In this document: positions 1-9,274 of the stretch, piece by piece
Layout: each line of letters opens with the position of its first letter
Position numbering within the stretch: the first letter of the stretch is position 1
Assembly: GCA_045430285.1 (NCBI GenBank)
Contig: JAILXV010000005.1
Location: forward strand, 124,001-188,000
Source of the DNA: Agarilytica sp045430285
GTDB taxonomy: Bacteria > Pseudomonadota > Gammaproteobacteria > Pseudomonadales > Cellvibrionaceae
Direction of reading: 5' to 3'
Length of the DNA stretch: 64,000 nucleotides
Translations under genes and position numbers: made by a program
The notes under the pieces: model-generated
Told to the model about the DNA's origin: nothing
The model's database searches: none
Seen by the model: the letters and a program-made list of their open reading frames with translations, nothing else

Positions 1-329
1 GCAACGAATAATGACGTTGTCATGGTATAGCCCAGCAATCGCCGATCACTGAGCCCGCAAGCAGAAAGCACCGTCATTTCACTTTCTAAATATAAACGCC
101 CATAAGACAACAATATGCCGATAAACAATCCGAGGGGTAATATGAGTTCGAGAAAGCCAAGAGACTTATAGGCCATAAGGGTAAGTAGAACACCTGCATC
201 CAGTTTGCCTGCAGCGGCCTCTGCAAGATACTTCACAAATCGAGCACTGAAGATAATCATTAGCAGAATAGTGCTCACAGCCAACATGCTTGTCAGAACT
301 TCTTTCGCAAGGTAACGGAAAACGATCAC
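1..329 (-). CDS. lptF: LptF, lipopolysaccharide export permease (5' part only)
   Basis: Inner-membrane permease subunit of the LptB2FG complex that lifts lipopolysaccharide out of the inner membrane. Translating the minus strand from a GTG at 327-329 gives about 109 residues that run off the window start. The N-terminus (VIVFRYLAKEVL...) is followed by a long hydrophobic helix, a second membrane segment containing LPLGLFIGILL, and the LYLESEMTVLSACGLS stretch typical of LptF/LptG. The divergent position next to pepA is the usual gammaproteobacterial arrangement. The GTG start was chosen because it aligns with the family N-terminus. The C-terminal two thirds lie outside the window. Confidence 0.9.
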   Translation of the reverse strand, partial: MIVFRYLAKEVLTSMLAVSTILLMIIFSARFVKYLAEAAAGKLDAGVLLTLMAYKSLGFLELILPLGLFIGILLSYGRLYLESEMTVLSACGLSDRRLLGYTMTTSLFV

Positions 330-538
330 GCGACGCCCCCGAGCCCAGCTCTATCAAAGATTATGTAAAATATCACGCTTAGCATTTCACAGAAAATCAC
401 TAAAAAATCCGCTACACAACATACAAACCACTGACCAACTTAATAAACCACGCATGATAGCGTACACTTACTCAATAGTCTCATCGACCGTTTCATTTTT
501 ATACGCAATTTTATAATCATAACAAGCTAGGTTCATCT

Positions 539-2032
539 ATGGATTTTTTTGCAAAAAACAGTGATATCTCAAAACTCAAAACCCAATGCGCTGTTGTTTT
601 TACCTTTAACAACAACTTGTGCCCCAGCGCGAAAATATTGGACGACAAACACAACCAATTGTTGAGCCAACAAATTAAATCAAAAGACCTAGATGAAAAC
701 GCAGGCAGCTGCGCTTGGGTGACGGTGCCAAACGAGACAAGCACCCCTTATCAACGGGTATTATTAATAAATCTAGGTAAACCCAGTAAAGCAAAAACCG
801 CAAACATTAGCGTAAAAACATGGTCGAAAGTTGCAAACACGCTTATCGCCGTGGCGGGTAGCCGAGCCATAAAAGACATCGCCGTCTTTCTCGACAACAT
901 CACACTGCAAGATGAAGCGCAAAGCCCACTAACCCTAACAAAAATATTGTCAGAAGCTGGGGTAAAAGCGAGCTATCGCTACGATGCGACGAAAAACAAG
1001 GTAAAAGGCCCCGTTCTACAAAAAGTTACCGCCGTCACCTCCGCATTACCAGCAGCTAGAAAAGGACTTGCATACGGTAAAGCACTTGGCTCTGGCGTAA
1101 ATACAGCGCGCAACCTAGGTAACTTACCAGGAAATATCTGCACGCCCAGCTACCTCGGCACCCAAGCAAAGCGTCTCGCCGAAAAACACAGCAAACTCAG
1201 CGTTAAAGTCTTAGGCGAAAAGCAGATGGAAAAGCTCGGTATGGGCTCATTTCTTTCTGTTTCCAACGGCAGTGACGAGGAAGGCAAACTCGTTATTATG
1301 GAATTTAAAAACGGCCGAAAAGACGCCAAACCACATGTGCTCGTTGGCAAAGGTGTCACCTTCGATACCGGCGGCATTAGCTTGAAACCTGGCGCAGCGA
1401 TGGACGAGATGAAGTTTGATATGTGTGGCGCCGCCAGTGTATTCGGAGCACTCACCGCTTTGGTTGAGATGGATGCGCCAGTCAATGTCATAGGCTTAGT
1501 GGCTGCTGCCGAGAACATGCCCTCTGGTCGAGCGACCAAACCAGGCGACGTTGTGACCTCCATGTCAGGCAAAACCATCGAGGTGCTTAATACTGACGCG
1601 GAAGGTCGTTTAGTCCTCTGCGATACGCTTACCTACGCGGAACGCTACCAACCTAAGTCCGTGGTCGATATCGCGACACTGACGGGCGCATGTGTCGTCG
1701 CCCTCGGAAGCCATGCCACCGGCTTATTCAGCAACAACGAAAAGCTCGCTGATGCTCTACTCGCATCGGGTGAAAAAACCTTGGATCGCGCATGGCGCAT
1801 GCCGCTTTGGGACGAATACCAAAAGCAACTGGACAGCAATTTTGCGGATATGGCAAATATTGGCGGGCGCGAAGCGGGCAGTGTCACCGCTGCCTGTTTC
1901 TTATCCCGTTACGCTGAAAAATATCCGTGGGCGCACTTAGATATCGCCGGAACGGCATGGAATAGCGGCGCGAAAAAAGGAGCGACTGGGCGCCCAGTGA
2001 ATTTACTGGTAGATTACCTACTCAATAACTAA
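539..2032 (+). CDS. pepA: Leucyl aminopeptidase PepA (M17)
   Basis: Cytosolic metallo-exopeptidase that removes N-terminal residues, Leu preferred. In E. coli the protein also binds DNA in Xer recombination and carAB control. The 497-residue length fits the family. The family signature NTDAEGR lies at residues 351-357 and supplies metal-binding Asp and Glu and the catalytic Arg. Upstream, GKGVTFDTGGISLKP carries the metal-binding Lys and Asp. The N-terminal third is the variable macro-like domain. The ATG is preceded by AGG with a 7-nt spacer. It heads the conserved pepA-holC-valS order and is divergent from lptF across about 210 bp that must hold both promoters. Confidence 0.97.
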   Translation: MDFFAKNSDISKLKTQCAVVFTFNNNLCPSAKILDDKHNQLLSQQIKSKDLDENAGSCAWVTVPNETSTPYQRVLLINLGKPSKAKTANISVKTWSKVANTLIAVAGSRAIKDIAVFLDNITLQDEAQSPLTLTKILSEAGVKASYRYDATKNKVKGPVLQKVTAVTSALPAARKGLAYGKALGSGVNTARNLGNLPGNICTPSYLGTQAKRLAEKHSKLSVKVLGEKQMEKLGMGSFLSVSNGSDEEGKLVIMEFKNGRKDAKPHVLVGKGVTFDTGGISLKPGAAMDEMKFDMCGAASVFGALTALVEMDAPVNVIGLVAAAENMPSGRATKPGDVVTSMSGKTIEVLNTDAEGRLVLCDTLTYAERYQPKSVVDIATLTGACVVALGSHATGLFSNNEKLADALLASGEKTLDRAWRMPLWDEYQKQLDSNFADMANIGGREAGSVTAACFLSRYAEKYPWAHLDIAGTAWNSGAKKGATGRPVNLLVDYLLNN

Positions 2033-2070
2033 CTTAGCCCTATTCAGCCCCAAAAGCGCGACCATACACT

Positions 2071-2496
2071 ATGACGCTGATTGATTTTTACGTGTTGCCC
2101 AAACAAACTCTGGATGAGCAACACCACTTTGCCTGCCGTTTAATCGAAAAAGCGGTACGGCAAGGCAATCGCGTTATGGTCGCCACTAAGAACGAAGACG
2201 AAAGTAAAAAGCTTGACGACACATTATGGTCGTTTCGCCCAGACGCATTTGTGCCCCACACAATGCTAGGCGACGCAAAAGCCTTCGAAGCTCCGGTCAT
2301 CATTAGTCATGGCGAAGACGATGATAGCCACCACGACGTTTTGATCAATTTACGCTTAGAAGTACCCGCGCAATTTAGCCGATTTAAGCGATTGGCTGAG
2401 GTCGTGATTCAAGATACACGTGTTTTGGAAAATTCCCGTCAAAGCTACGCTTTCTATAAAAAACGTGGCTACCCGATTAACACGCACAAGCTATAA
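2071..2496 (+). CDS. holC: DNA polymerase III chi subunit
   Basis: Accessory clamp-loader subunit. Chi links the DnaX complex, through psi, to single-stranded-DNA-binding protein. The protein has 141 residues, close to the 147 of E. coli HolC. It shares the N-terminal xDFYVL strand, the LWSFRPDAFVPH segment, and the C-terminal YKKRGYPINTHKL region. It starts 38 nt after pepA and ends in a TAATG overlap with the next ORF, so it is most likely cotranscribed and translationally coupled with it. Confidence 0.93.
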   Translation: MTLIDFYVLPKQTLDEQHHFACRLIEKAVRQGNRVMVATKNEDESKKLDDTLWSFRPDAFVPHTMLGDAKAFEAPVIISHGEDDDSHHDVLINLRLEVPAQFSRFKRLAEVVIQDTRVLENSRQSYAFYKKRGYPINTHKL

Positions 2497-3218
2497 TGTC
2501 AGGAACAATAACGGACGCGACAATAGTGACGAATAACTCACATAAGCCCTCCAAAGAAGAACTGCTGAACGAGCTTGAGTCTATTCGCACCTCCCTGCTG
2601 CCCGAAGGAAAGGATCGCATCGCTTCCGGTGCCGATAATGAGCCGCCTTTTGAAGACCTGGCCATCACACGAGAATTCTTAATCACAACACCCGAAGCTG
2701 AATCACCTTCAGATTCAGACGACCCCAATATCCCAACACTCGAAAAAGAAAGCCTTATGACGGTACTCCCTGGACAACAGTCCTTATTCGGTGAAGATGC
2801 GAAAAAATCTGCAGACAAAACTCAAAACGAAGCAGATCTCACATCTGCAGATGACACTGAAGATACCAGCGGATCAACGGTAGTCACTCCCGAGCAAATC
2901 GCTGAAACACAAGAACATCCAGCTATTGAAGAGGAACCTGCTGCGCCAGCTGAACTCTCCGATACACAAGAACGCGAAAACCCGTTTCTACCTCGCCATA
3001 TCAAACAAAAACTTGAAAAAGAAAAATCACTTTACCAGCAACAATTGAGTGAAACAGCGCCCATTACCCCTGTCGTGCCGGCCACTCATCGGCAAACAGC
3101 GCAGGACAATGATGCGCTGATCGACGAGCTAGTGGGCGCATACCTCCCCAAAATCGAACAAGAATTACGACAGAGATTACGCGAAAGCCTTAACAAACAA
3201 TCTCAAGACGAGGAATAA
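2496..3218 (+). CDS. Acidic hypothetical protein coupled to holC
   Basis: A 240-residue, strongly acidic protein of unknown function whose ATG overlaps the holC stop (TAATG). The first ~170 residues are low-complexity and rich in Glu, Asp, Ser and Thr, probably disordered. A basic, helical C-terminus follows (NPFLPRHIKQKLEKEK, then LIDELVGAYLPKIEQELRQRL). There is no signal peptide or membrane segment, so it is likely cytosolic. The pattern of disordered acidic linker plus short amphipathic C-terminal helix suggests a partner-binding protein. Its place between holC and valS hints at a replication or translation link, but this is inference. Gene reality is supported by the overlap, length and codon-like composition. 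Confidence 0.75.
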   Translation: MSGTITDATIVTNNSHKPSKEELLNELESIRTSLLPEGKDRIASGADNEPPFEDLAITREFLITTPEAESPSDSDDPNIPTLEKESLMTVLPGQQSLFGEDAKKSADKTQNEADLTSADDTEDTSGSTVVTPEQIAETQEHPAIEEEPAAPAELSDTQERENPFLPRHIKQKLEKEKSLYQQQLSETAPITPVVPATHRQTAQDNDALIDELVGAYLPKIEQELRQRLRESLNKQSQDEE

Positions 3219-3451
3219 AGGGGCCACTCTTTGCTAAAGGCCTCATTATCTCCACTCCGTTAGTACCTCCCCGCCACAGCTAAAGCCAATCAAAAACAAA
3301 GCCTATGGGTTTTAGACCGCTCAAAAATCACGAGAAGAGCCTAATCGAACGCTGCATGTAAGTCCCATGATAGGTATAATCCCTCCTCTTTTGCGCCCTG
3401 AAATTTAACGGCGAAAACTCACCTACAAGCGATAGCGACTCAAGCGACCCA

Positions 3452-6220
3452 ATGGAAAAAACTTACCAACCGGCCAATATCGAAACAAAATGGTACCAGC
3501 AATGGGAAACCAACAATTACTTCGCCCCAAGCGGTGAAGGCGACCCTTACTGCATTATGATTCCCCCGCCCAACGTCACGGGCAGCTTGCATATGGGCCA
3601 TGGCTTTCAAGAAAGTATTATGGACGCCCTTATTCGCTACCACCGCATGAAAGGCCACAATACACTCTGGCAAGTAGGAACAGACCACGCCGGTATCGCC
3701 ACACAAATGGTTGTGGAACGCTTACTTGATGCCGAAGGTAAAACACGCCATGACTTAGGCCGCGATAACTTCATTGAGCGCGTATGGGAATGGAAGGAAG
3801 AGTCCGGTGGCCACATTACCCGCCAACTCCGCCGTTTGGGCGCATCGCCCGATTGGAGCCGCGAGCGCTTCACCATGGACGATGGTTTTTATAAAGCCGT
3901 ACAAGAAGTGTTCATTCGCCTTTACGACGATAACTTAATCTATCGTGGTAAACGCCTCGTCAATTGGGACCCTAAACTGCATACCGCCATTTCCGATTTG
4001 GAAGTGATCAGTGAAGAAGAAAACGGTCACCTATGGCACTTTAAATACCCTTTGAGCGATGGCTCTGGGCAGCTAGTAGTCGCCACGACTCGTCCCGAAA
4101 CCATGCTGGGCGATACGGCCGTTGCGGTTCATCCAGAAGACGAGCGTTACAAAGATTTAATCGGTAAAACGATTGCGCTACCACTCACAGGCCGTGAAAT
4201 TCCCATTATCGCGGACGACTACGTCGATCGTGAGTTCGGCACAGGCTGTGTGAAAATCACCCCAGCCCATGACTTCAATGACTATGAGATGGGACAACGT
4301 CATAACCTAGAGATGATTAACATCTTGGATGACGACGCCAACATTAATGCCCTTGCCCCCGAAAAATATCGTGGCATGGAGCGCTTCGAGGCACGTAAAC
4401 AAATTGTTGCCGACTTCGAAGCACTTGGCCTACTCGACAAAATCGTCGATCACAAATTGAAAGTCCCACGCGGGGATCGCTCAGGGGTTGTTATTGAGCC
4501 TTACCTCACCAACCAGTGGTATGTAAAAACCCAACCGCTCGCAGACGAAGCCATTCGCGCAGTGGAAGATGACGAAATTCAATTCGTACCCAAACAATAC
4601 GAAAACATGTACTTCTCTTGGATGCGCGATATCCAAGACTGGTGTATCTCTCGGCAGCTTTGGTGGGGACACCGCATCCCGGCCTGGTATGACGACCAAG
4701 GGAAAGTCTACGTCGGTCGCAGTGAAGAAGAGGTACGCGAAAAACACGGCATTGCTGCAGATGTAAACCTTAAACAGGACGAAGACGTACTCGATACCTG
4801 GTTCTCTTCAGGTCTATGGACCTTCGGTACCTTGGGCTGGCCAGAAGATAACGACATGCTCAAAGCCTTCCATCCCTCGTCAGTATTGGTCACCGGCTTT
4901 GACATCATTTTCTTTTGGGTTGCACGCATGATCATGCTGACCCTCTACTTCAAAAAAGAAGTGCCCTTCCATACGGTTTACGTACACGGTTTAGTGCGTG
5001 ACAGCCATGGGCAAAAAATGTCGAAATCTAAAGGGAACGTGCTGGACCCGATAGATCTTATCGACGGTATCGAGCTAGAAAATCTCGTCAGCAAACGTAC
5101 GGCTGGCATGATGATACCCAAGCTAAAAACCAAGATTGAAAAACAAACCCGTAAGGAATTTCCTGATGGGATTGCGGGCTACGGCACAGATGCTTTGCGT
5201 TATACCTATTACTCTCTAGCATCTACAGGCCGCGATATTAATTTTGATGTGGGTCGTATTGAAGGCTTCCGAAATTTCTGTAACAAACTATGGAATGCCA
5301 CCAACTACGTGCTCATGAATACCGAAGAGCACGACACAGGCGCTGATGGTTCGGAAGATTATGTACTTTCTCCTGCAGACCGCTGGATTATTTCGCGTCT
5401 GCAAGAAGCAGAAAAAGCCGTATGCGAAGGCTTCGAGACTTACCGTCTCGACCTAGCCAGCCAAGCCCTATACGACTTTATCTGGAAAGATTACTGCGAT
5501 TGGTATTTAGAATTAACCAAACCCGTACTCTGGGACGAAGACGCAGCACCAGAAGTAAAGAAAGGCACACGTCGTACATTAATTCGCGTGCTTGAAACAA
5601 CGTTGCGTTTAGCTCACCCAATGATGCCCTTCATCACGGAAGAAATTTGGCAGCGTATCAAAGGCCTTGCCGGTGCAGAAGGCGATACCATCATGCAAGC
5701 GGCTTACCCCATTGCAGACGAGTCGCTTATTGACCCAGCCGCGGTTAATGATATTGAGTGGGTAAAAGGTGTTATTGAAGGCGTACGTACTATTCGTGGC
5801 GAAATGAATATCGCGCCCTCGAAAAAATTACCCGTCTTCATTAAAAATGGAAATGAAAACGACCAACGCTGCTTACAAGAAAACGAGCAGTTTTTGAAAA
5901 AGCTGGCCTCACTGGAATCCGCGACCTGGTTAAACCCTGGCGAAGAGGCACCACTATCATCTACGGCATTAGTGGGCGATTTAGAAATTCACGTGCCAAT
6001 GGCGGGACTGATTGACAAAGACGCTGAACTTGCACGCATCGAAAAGGATATAGATAAGCTGAGTAAAGAATGCCAACGCTTAGAAGGCAAACTTTCCAAC
6101 GCGAAATTTGTCGATAAGGCACCGGCGGAAGTTGTGCAAAAAGAAAAAGACCGATTAGTAGACACTCAATCTGCATTGTCTAAAATGCAGGAACAAAAGG
6201 AAAAAATTGCTAATCTCTAA
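3452..6220 (+). CDS. valS: Valyl-tRNA synthetase
   Basis: Class I aminoacyl-tRNA synthetase that charges tRNA-Val and edits mischarged Thr. The class I signatures are present: HMGH at residues 47-50 (HIGH equivalent, after PPPNVTGSL) and KMSKS at 522-526. The CP1 editing domain with TTRPETMLGDTAVAV lies between them. A C-terminal coiled coil (last ~70 residues, rich in Lys, Glu and Leu) is the tRNA-binding arm typical of ValRS. The length of 922 residues is within the normal range. About 230 bp separate it from the preceding ORF, so it may have its own promoter. Confidence 0.98.
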   Translation: MEKTYQPANIETKWYQQWETNNYFAPSGEGDPYCIMIPPPNVTGSLHMGHGFQESIMDALIRYHRMKGHNTLWQVGTDHAGIATQMVVERLLDAEGKTRHDLGRDNFIERVWEWKEESGGHITRQLRRLGASPDWSRERFTMDDGFYKAVQEVFIRLYDDNLIYRGKRLVNWDPKLHTAISDLEVISEEENGHLWHFKYPLSDGSGQLVVATTRPETMLGDTAVAVHPEDERYKDLIGKTIALPLTGREIPIIADDYVDREFGTGCVKITPAHDFNDYEMGQRHNLEMINILDDDANINALAPEKYRGMERFEARKQIVADFEALGLLDKIVDHKLKVPRGDRSGVVIEPYLTNQWYVKTQPLADEAIRAVEDDEIQFVPKQYENMYFSWMRDIQDWCISRQLWWGHRIPAWYDDQGKVYVGRSEEEVREKHGIAADVNLKQDEDVLDTWFSSGLWTFGTLGWPEDNDMLKAFHPSSVLVTGFDIIFFWVARMIMLTLYFKKEVPFHTVYVHGLVRDSHGQKMSKSKGNVLDPIDLIDGIELENLVSKRTAGMMIPKLKTKIEKQTRKEFPDGIAGYGTDALRYTYYSLASTGRDINFDVGRIEGFRNFCNKLWNATNYVLMNTEEHDTGADGSEDYVLSPADRWIISRLQEAEKAVCEGFETYRLDLASQALYDFIWKDYCDWYLELTKPVLWDEDAAPEVKKGTRRTLIRVLETTLRLAHPMMPFITEEIWQRIKGLAGAEGDTIMQAAYPIADESLIDPAAVNDIEWVKGVIEGVRTIRGEMNIAPSKKLPVFIKNGNENDQRCLQENEQFLKKLASLESATWLNPGEEAPLSSTALVGDLEIHVPMAGLIDKDAELARIEKDIDKLSKECQRLEGKLSNAKFVDKAPAEVVQKEKDRLVDTQSALSKMQEQKEKIANL

Positions 6221-6250
6221 ATACGGGGCACGGTTACAGGTTAAAAGCGT

Positions 6251-6661
6251 ATGACATTTTATCAACACACACATATGCGTGCTGCAGCACTCATGGTATT
6301 GGGTTTAATACTGTTGGGTGGTTGCAGTAAAAAAGAAGAGGCGCAGCCCATGGATGCGCTTGCCGACCCTGTAAAACCGATGGCCGAACCCGAACTTATT
6401 ACGCCCGCCAAACCGGCTGAGCCAGAAAAGATTGTTATTGGCGTCAAAGACTGCGACGATTTTTTAGAGCGCTACCGCGCCTGCTACGCGCAGCTTCCAC
6501 CAGGAATTAAATCATCAATGAAAGAAGGCTTGGAAGAAACGGAACAAGCGTTGCTCAAAGCTTCAAAGGTGGAGGATGCAGAAACAACCCTGACTGAAGC
6601 CTGCTTCCACCTAAATGAAAGTGTCTCCACCGCCATGCGCGCGCAGGGCTGTGTTTGGTAA
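6251..6661 (+). CDS. Small lipoprotein, function unknown
   Basis: A 136-residue putative lipoprotein 30 nt after valS, probably in the same transcript. An N-terminal hydrophobic stretch ends in the lipobox LLGGC (Cys at residue 25), followed by Ser-Lys-Lys, which fits outer-membrane sorting by the +2 rule. A Pro/Ala/Glu-rich linker (about 30-60) leads to a small C-terminal domain with four Cys (CDDFLERYRACYAQLPPG, then EACFHLNESV and GCVW) that could form two disulfides. I do not recognise the family by name; the Cys spacing is the best handle for a search. Confidence 0.8.
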   Translation: MTFYQHTHMRAAALMVLGLILLGGCSKKEEAQPMDALADPVKPMAEPELITPAKPAEPEKIVIGVKDCDDFLERYRACYAQLPPGIKSSMKEGLEETEQALLKASKVEDAETTLTEACFHLNESVSTAMRAQGCVW

Positions 6662-6691
6662 AACCTTTCAATAAAATTGATCGCTCAAAAT

Positions 6692-6731
6692 AAAAAAAGC
6701 CAAGACTAATTGAATAGCCTCGGCCTTTTTT
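6692..6731 (-). terminator. Rho-independent terminator of the GPL-repeat gene
   Basis: Read on the minus strand this is a 17-bp stem closed throughout by Watson-Crick or G-U pairs: AAAAAAGGCCGAGGCUA, a six-base loop, then UAGUCUUGGCUUUUUUU. On the plus strand the three G-U pairs become A-C mismatches, so the hairpin mainly serves the minus-strand gene that stops 47 nt away. It may still work weakly for the valS-lipoprotein transcript. Confidence 0.85.
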
Positions 6732-6777
6732 GTATTCATACTGTTAGATCAGTTTTACTGTTCGCAAGCACTCATTA

Positions 6778-7806
6778 TTAAAGCGCGACTTGGTGGTCAC
6801 CAGTGATTGCGGTATCAGTAGTGATGTTACTCGTAGAGCCGACCACAAATAAGCGGTAATCTTTAAAATAGCTGTGCGCAGTGGAATATAGCGTCACCTC
6901 AACGGTGAGCTTAGTACCGCTGGCAACATTGTTCAGCTGAATAAAATCAACATAATTGACGGTATTTGCGATCTCAACGATATCACCATTCTCATCTTTC
7001 ACCACAATATCGAAATCATCCAAAGTGTACATCGGTACAAGCGTAATCGTTACATATTGATCATCACCCGATGTAAATTCATAGCTGTCCGTCTCGCTGT
7101 ACGGATAAGAGATGTAGCCTTCAACCATGAACGAAGTATCGTTGTCGGTGGCGCTTTTAGCATGAGATTCGCTGTAATTTTCATACAACTCGTAGCTACG
7201 CGTCTCACCTTCGTAATCAACATCTACAGCTCGAACAACGGTCCCGTTATCTGAGTAGTTTCCATCAAAATCCGCACTATAACCATGTGCGCCTATTGGG
7301 CCGAGCGGGCCAAGAGGACCTAAGGGGCCAAGAGGACCAACTGGACCAAGAACCGTCCATACGCCGCCCGCCTGTAACTGTTTGGAAAAATCGTTGATCG
7401 CGGGGAGTGTAGTGTCATAACCCAGAGCACCAATGGGGCCGTTTGGACCAAGGGGACCAGCTTCACTCAACGGACCGCCTAGATCGGTCAAAGCTTCAGA
7501 CCAATCGCTCCAACTACCAACAGCGTTGATCCAGTAAGAAACACTCCAAGAGTTATCGCCAATGGGGCCAAGTGTGGCCAAGGGGCCATAAGAACCGATG
7601 GGGCCGTAATAACCTAAAGCACTGTTTGAATCGAGGTAATCTTCCGCATCAATGGGGGTATTCACCGCCGGAGAGACCGAAGATAAGGAGCCAGAAAGAT
7701 CTTCAACGCTATTGGCGCTAATGCTCCAGTCAGTGGCATATGCGGTATTGGCAGTGGTAGCGCTAATTACGCAGATTTTCAGAATGTTCTTAAATGATAT
7801 TTGCAT
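6778..7806 (-). CDS. Secreted protein with collagen-like GPL repeats and a PPC-like domain
   Basis: A 342-residue exported protein of unknown function. The signal peptide ends near TANTAYA (residue 24). Between about residues 45 and 175 Gly-Pro-X triplets recur singly (YGPIGSYGPLATLGPIG, EAGPLGPNGPIGALG) and then form an unbroken run GPVGPLGPLGPLGPLGPIG around residues 152-171. The last ~110 residues (SYEFTSGDDQYVTITLVPMY, then a FDIVVKDENGDIV strand and a terminal DYRLFVVG strand) resemble a bacterial pre-peptidase C-terminal (PPC) beta sandwich. It sits alone, followed by its own terminator, downstream of a LysR gene. A cell-surface or matrix role is inference. No catalytic domain is visible. 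Confidence 0.8.
   Translation of the reverse strand: MQISFKNILKICVISATTANTAYATDWSISANSVEDLSGSLSSVSPAVNTPIDAEDYLDSNSALGYYGPIGSYGPLATLGPIGDNSWSVSYWINAVGSWSDWSEALTDLGGPLSEAGPLGPNGPIGALGYDTTLPAINDFSKQLQAGGVWTVLGPVGPLGPLGPLGPLGPIGAHGYSADFDGNYSDNGTVVRAVDVDYEGETRSYELYENYSESHAKSATDNDTSFMVEGYISYPYSETDSYEFTSGDDQYVTITLVPMYTLDDFDIVVKDENGDIVEIANTVNYVDFIQLNNVASGTKLTVEVTLYSTAHSYFKDYRLFVVGSTSNITTDTAITGDHQVAL
7291..7350 (-). repeat. Gly-Pro-Leu codon repeat tract
   Basis: DNA encoding seven consecutive G-P-X triplets in the preceding gene. On the plus strand it reads as imperfect 9-bp units such as ggaccaaga and gggccaaga. The repetition makes it a likely site of unit gain or loss by slippage. Confidence 0.75.
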
Positions 7807-7951
7807 CTTTCTTCCCTCGATCGTTGACTACAAAATGATTTTGAGGGTGCTGGGCGGTATAAGTTATGAAGCGTTACGCGGCACCGTATCTCGATAGAAC
7901 GCATAATAGAGTGGCGCACGAATCATTAAAAATCGCAATTTCGGATTGGGG

Positions 7952-7970
7952 TTATCAGCTTCGCTGATAA
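7952..7970. other. Hairpin between GPL gene and LysR gene
   Basis: Perfect 8-bp inverted repeat TTATCAGC / GCTGATAA with a TTC loop. It lies 57 nt past the LysR stop codon and about 150 bp upstream of the GPL gene start. There is no T-tract on either strand, so it is a poor classical terminator. It could be an RNA-stabilising hairpin or an operator. Confidence 0.45.
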
Positions 7971-8026
7971 TGGGGGGCAAGAGGACATTATAAAAAATAG
8001 TGAAGAAGGGAAAGAATGGAATGACA

Positions 8027-8950
8027 CTACAACTCTGAAGCTAGCTCCTTGAGTAGTTGCCGCAACCAGCTGTTACCAGCGTTGTTATGCTTTTTTGTGT
8101 GCCAATGCTGATCGACAGAGACGCCAGGGTATTGCACTGGAGACTCCACAATCCGTAACGGCATAAGATTATTCATCCTCTCAACAATCCGCAGTGGTAA
8201 CACACCAATAAAATCTGTTTCTATCACAACCCCGACGATCGAAAGATAATTGGGTAAACGCAGTGCGACCTTTCTAATCACACTTTGTATTTCTAATACC
8301 CGTTCAATATGTTTTTCACCAAGACGCGGGGTGAAAGTAACATGAGGGATTGTCTCAAACTCGGTCACCGTCAGCTTGTCGCCTATTTCTCGATGATCTT
8401 TTCTGACCACTGAGACCAGCTCTTCAAATACCAGACGCTGACGATAACAGCCCGCCTCCAGTGATGGGATATACCCAATCGCCAAATCAACCGCGCCAGA
8501 TTCCAAATCCGCAGATAACGTTTCTTCGATCACCGGCACAGTGCTAATAGAGATATTCGGGGCATTTTTGCGTAACCACCGCATAAGCGATGGCAGCATG
8601 ACAAATTCACTGTAATCACTCATCGCCAAACAAAAATTATGGGAGGTATTTGCGTAGTCAAACTCCACGTGCTGATTAAGCGCATTAAGGATAGTATCTA
8701 AGGCCTCGGCAATCGGCTCAGAAAGCTCATCAGCACAACTCGTGGGGTCCATGCCTTGAGAGGTTTTAACAAACAGCTGATCATCCGTCAGTTGCCGTAA
8801 CCGTGTCAAAGCACCACTCACCGCTGGCTGACTCATCCCTAGGCGTTTTGCAGCACGCGTAATATTTCGCTCTTTGTATATCGCATCAAAAACGCCGAGC
8901 AAGTTTAAATCGACAGCGCGGATGTTATGGACATGGTGCTTTTTTGTCAT
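8027..8950 (-). CDS. LysR-family transcriptional regulator (NodD/LinR-like)
   Basis: A 307-residue regulator with an N-terminal winged helix-turn-helix at about residues 13-72 (DLNLLGVFDAIYKERNITRAAKRLGMSQPAVSGALTRLR in register with LysR proteins) and a C-terminal periplasmic-binding-protein-like effector domain. The DLNLL opening and the QLFVKTSQGMDPT segment are typical of the NodD/NahR/LinR/PcaQ branch, which often senses aromatic or other small organic molecules. The target is not evident: the GPL-repeat gene lies downstream on the same strand and no catabolic operon adjoins. Its effector cannot be read from sequence. Confidence 0.9.
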   Translation of the reverse strand: MTKKHHVHNIRAVDLNLLGVFDAIYKERNITRAAKRLGMSQPAVSGALTRLRQLTDDQLFVKTSQGMDPTSCADELSEPIAEALDTILNALNQHVEFDYANTSHNFCLAMSDYSEFVMLPSLMRWLRKNAPNISISTVPVIEETLSADLESGAVDLAIGYIPSLEAGCYRQRLVFEELVSVVRKDHREIGDKLTVTEFETIPHVTFTPRLGEKHIERVLEIQSVIRKVALRLPNYLSIVGVVIETDFIGVLPLRIVERMNNLMPLRIVESPVQYPGVSVDQHWHTKKHNNAGNSWLRQLLKELASEL

Positions 8951-9274
8951 AGTGTCGCGGCCTGGGTATTTGAGTTATTTAACTCTCGTTTAATAATAGC
9001 TGCTGTTCCTTACCGTGTTTTCAAGGAATACTTTCTTTAGACAAAAAATGGCAATTAAATAAATTAGCCTAGGCACTAGACCACAATTGAACTCAGGCCG
9101 TCAAAGTACGCTTAGAACGCTAACACAACGAAATTTTGTAAAGTAATAGGAGAGAATATGCCCACTAAGACGTAGGCATATTAAAAGCAGAATCGGCGCA
9201 TCACACGGGTATAAGCGCCAAAGATCGCGAATCAAGAGAGAAAGGATTAGGGCAAAAGCCAAGTAACCCGCCAG
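8951..9274. other. Intergenic gap with an 8-bp inverted repeat
   Basis: About 320 bp between the LysR start and the end of the FG-GAP lipoprotein gene. It must hold the LysR promoter. The only structure seen is the inverted repeat AATATGCC / GGCATATT (9155-9162 and 9175-9182, 12-nt loop), a possible terminator stem for the lipoprotein gene although no T-tract follows. A five-codon reading frame with a good Shine-Dalgarno sequence starts inside the left arm at 9158; I regard it as chance. Confidence 0.4.

Noticed and set aside
166..357. A 63-codon minus-strand frame near the window start
   Set aside because: It is an out-of-frame shadow of lptF, whose GTG-initiated frame gives a clear LptF N-terminus.
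1150..1578. Long antisense frames inside pepA, valS, dnaX, scoA and other genes
   Set aside because: They mirror well-supported coding sequences, lack ribosome sites and show no recognisable domains.
3219..3451. GGGGCC / GGCCTC inverted repeat before valS
   Set aside because: The stem is short and imperfect with no T-run; it could be chance.
9158..9175. Five-codon reading frame with a good ribosome site inside an inverted repeat
   Set aside because: Too short to support as a gene or leader peptide; no regulated amino acid run follows.
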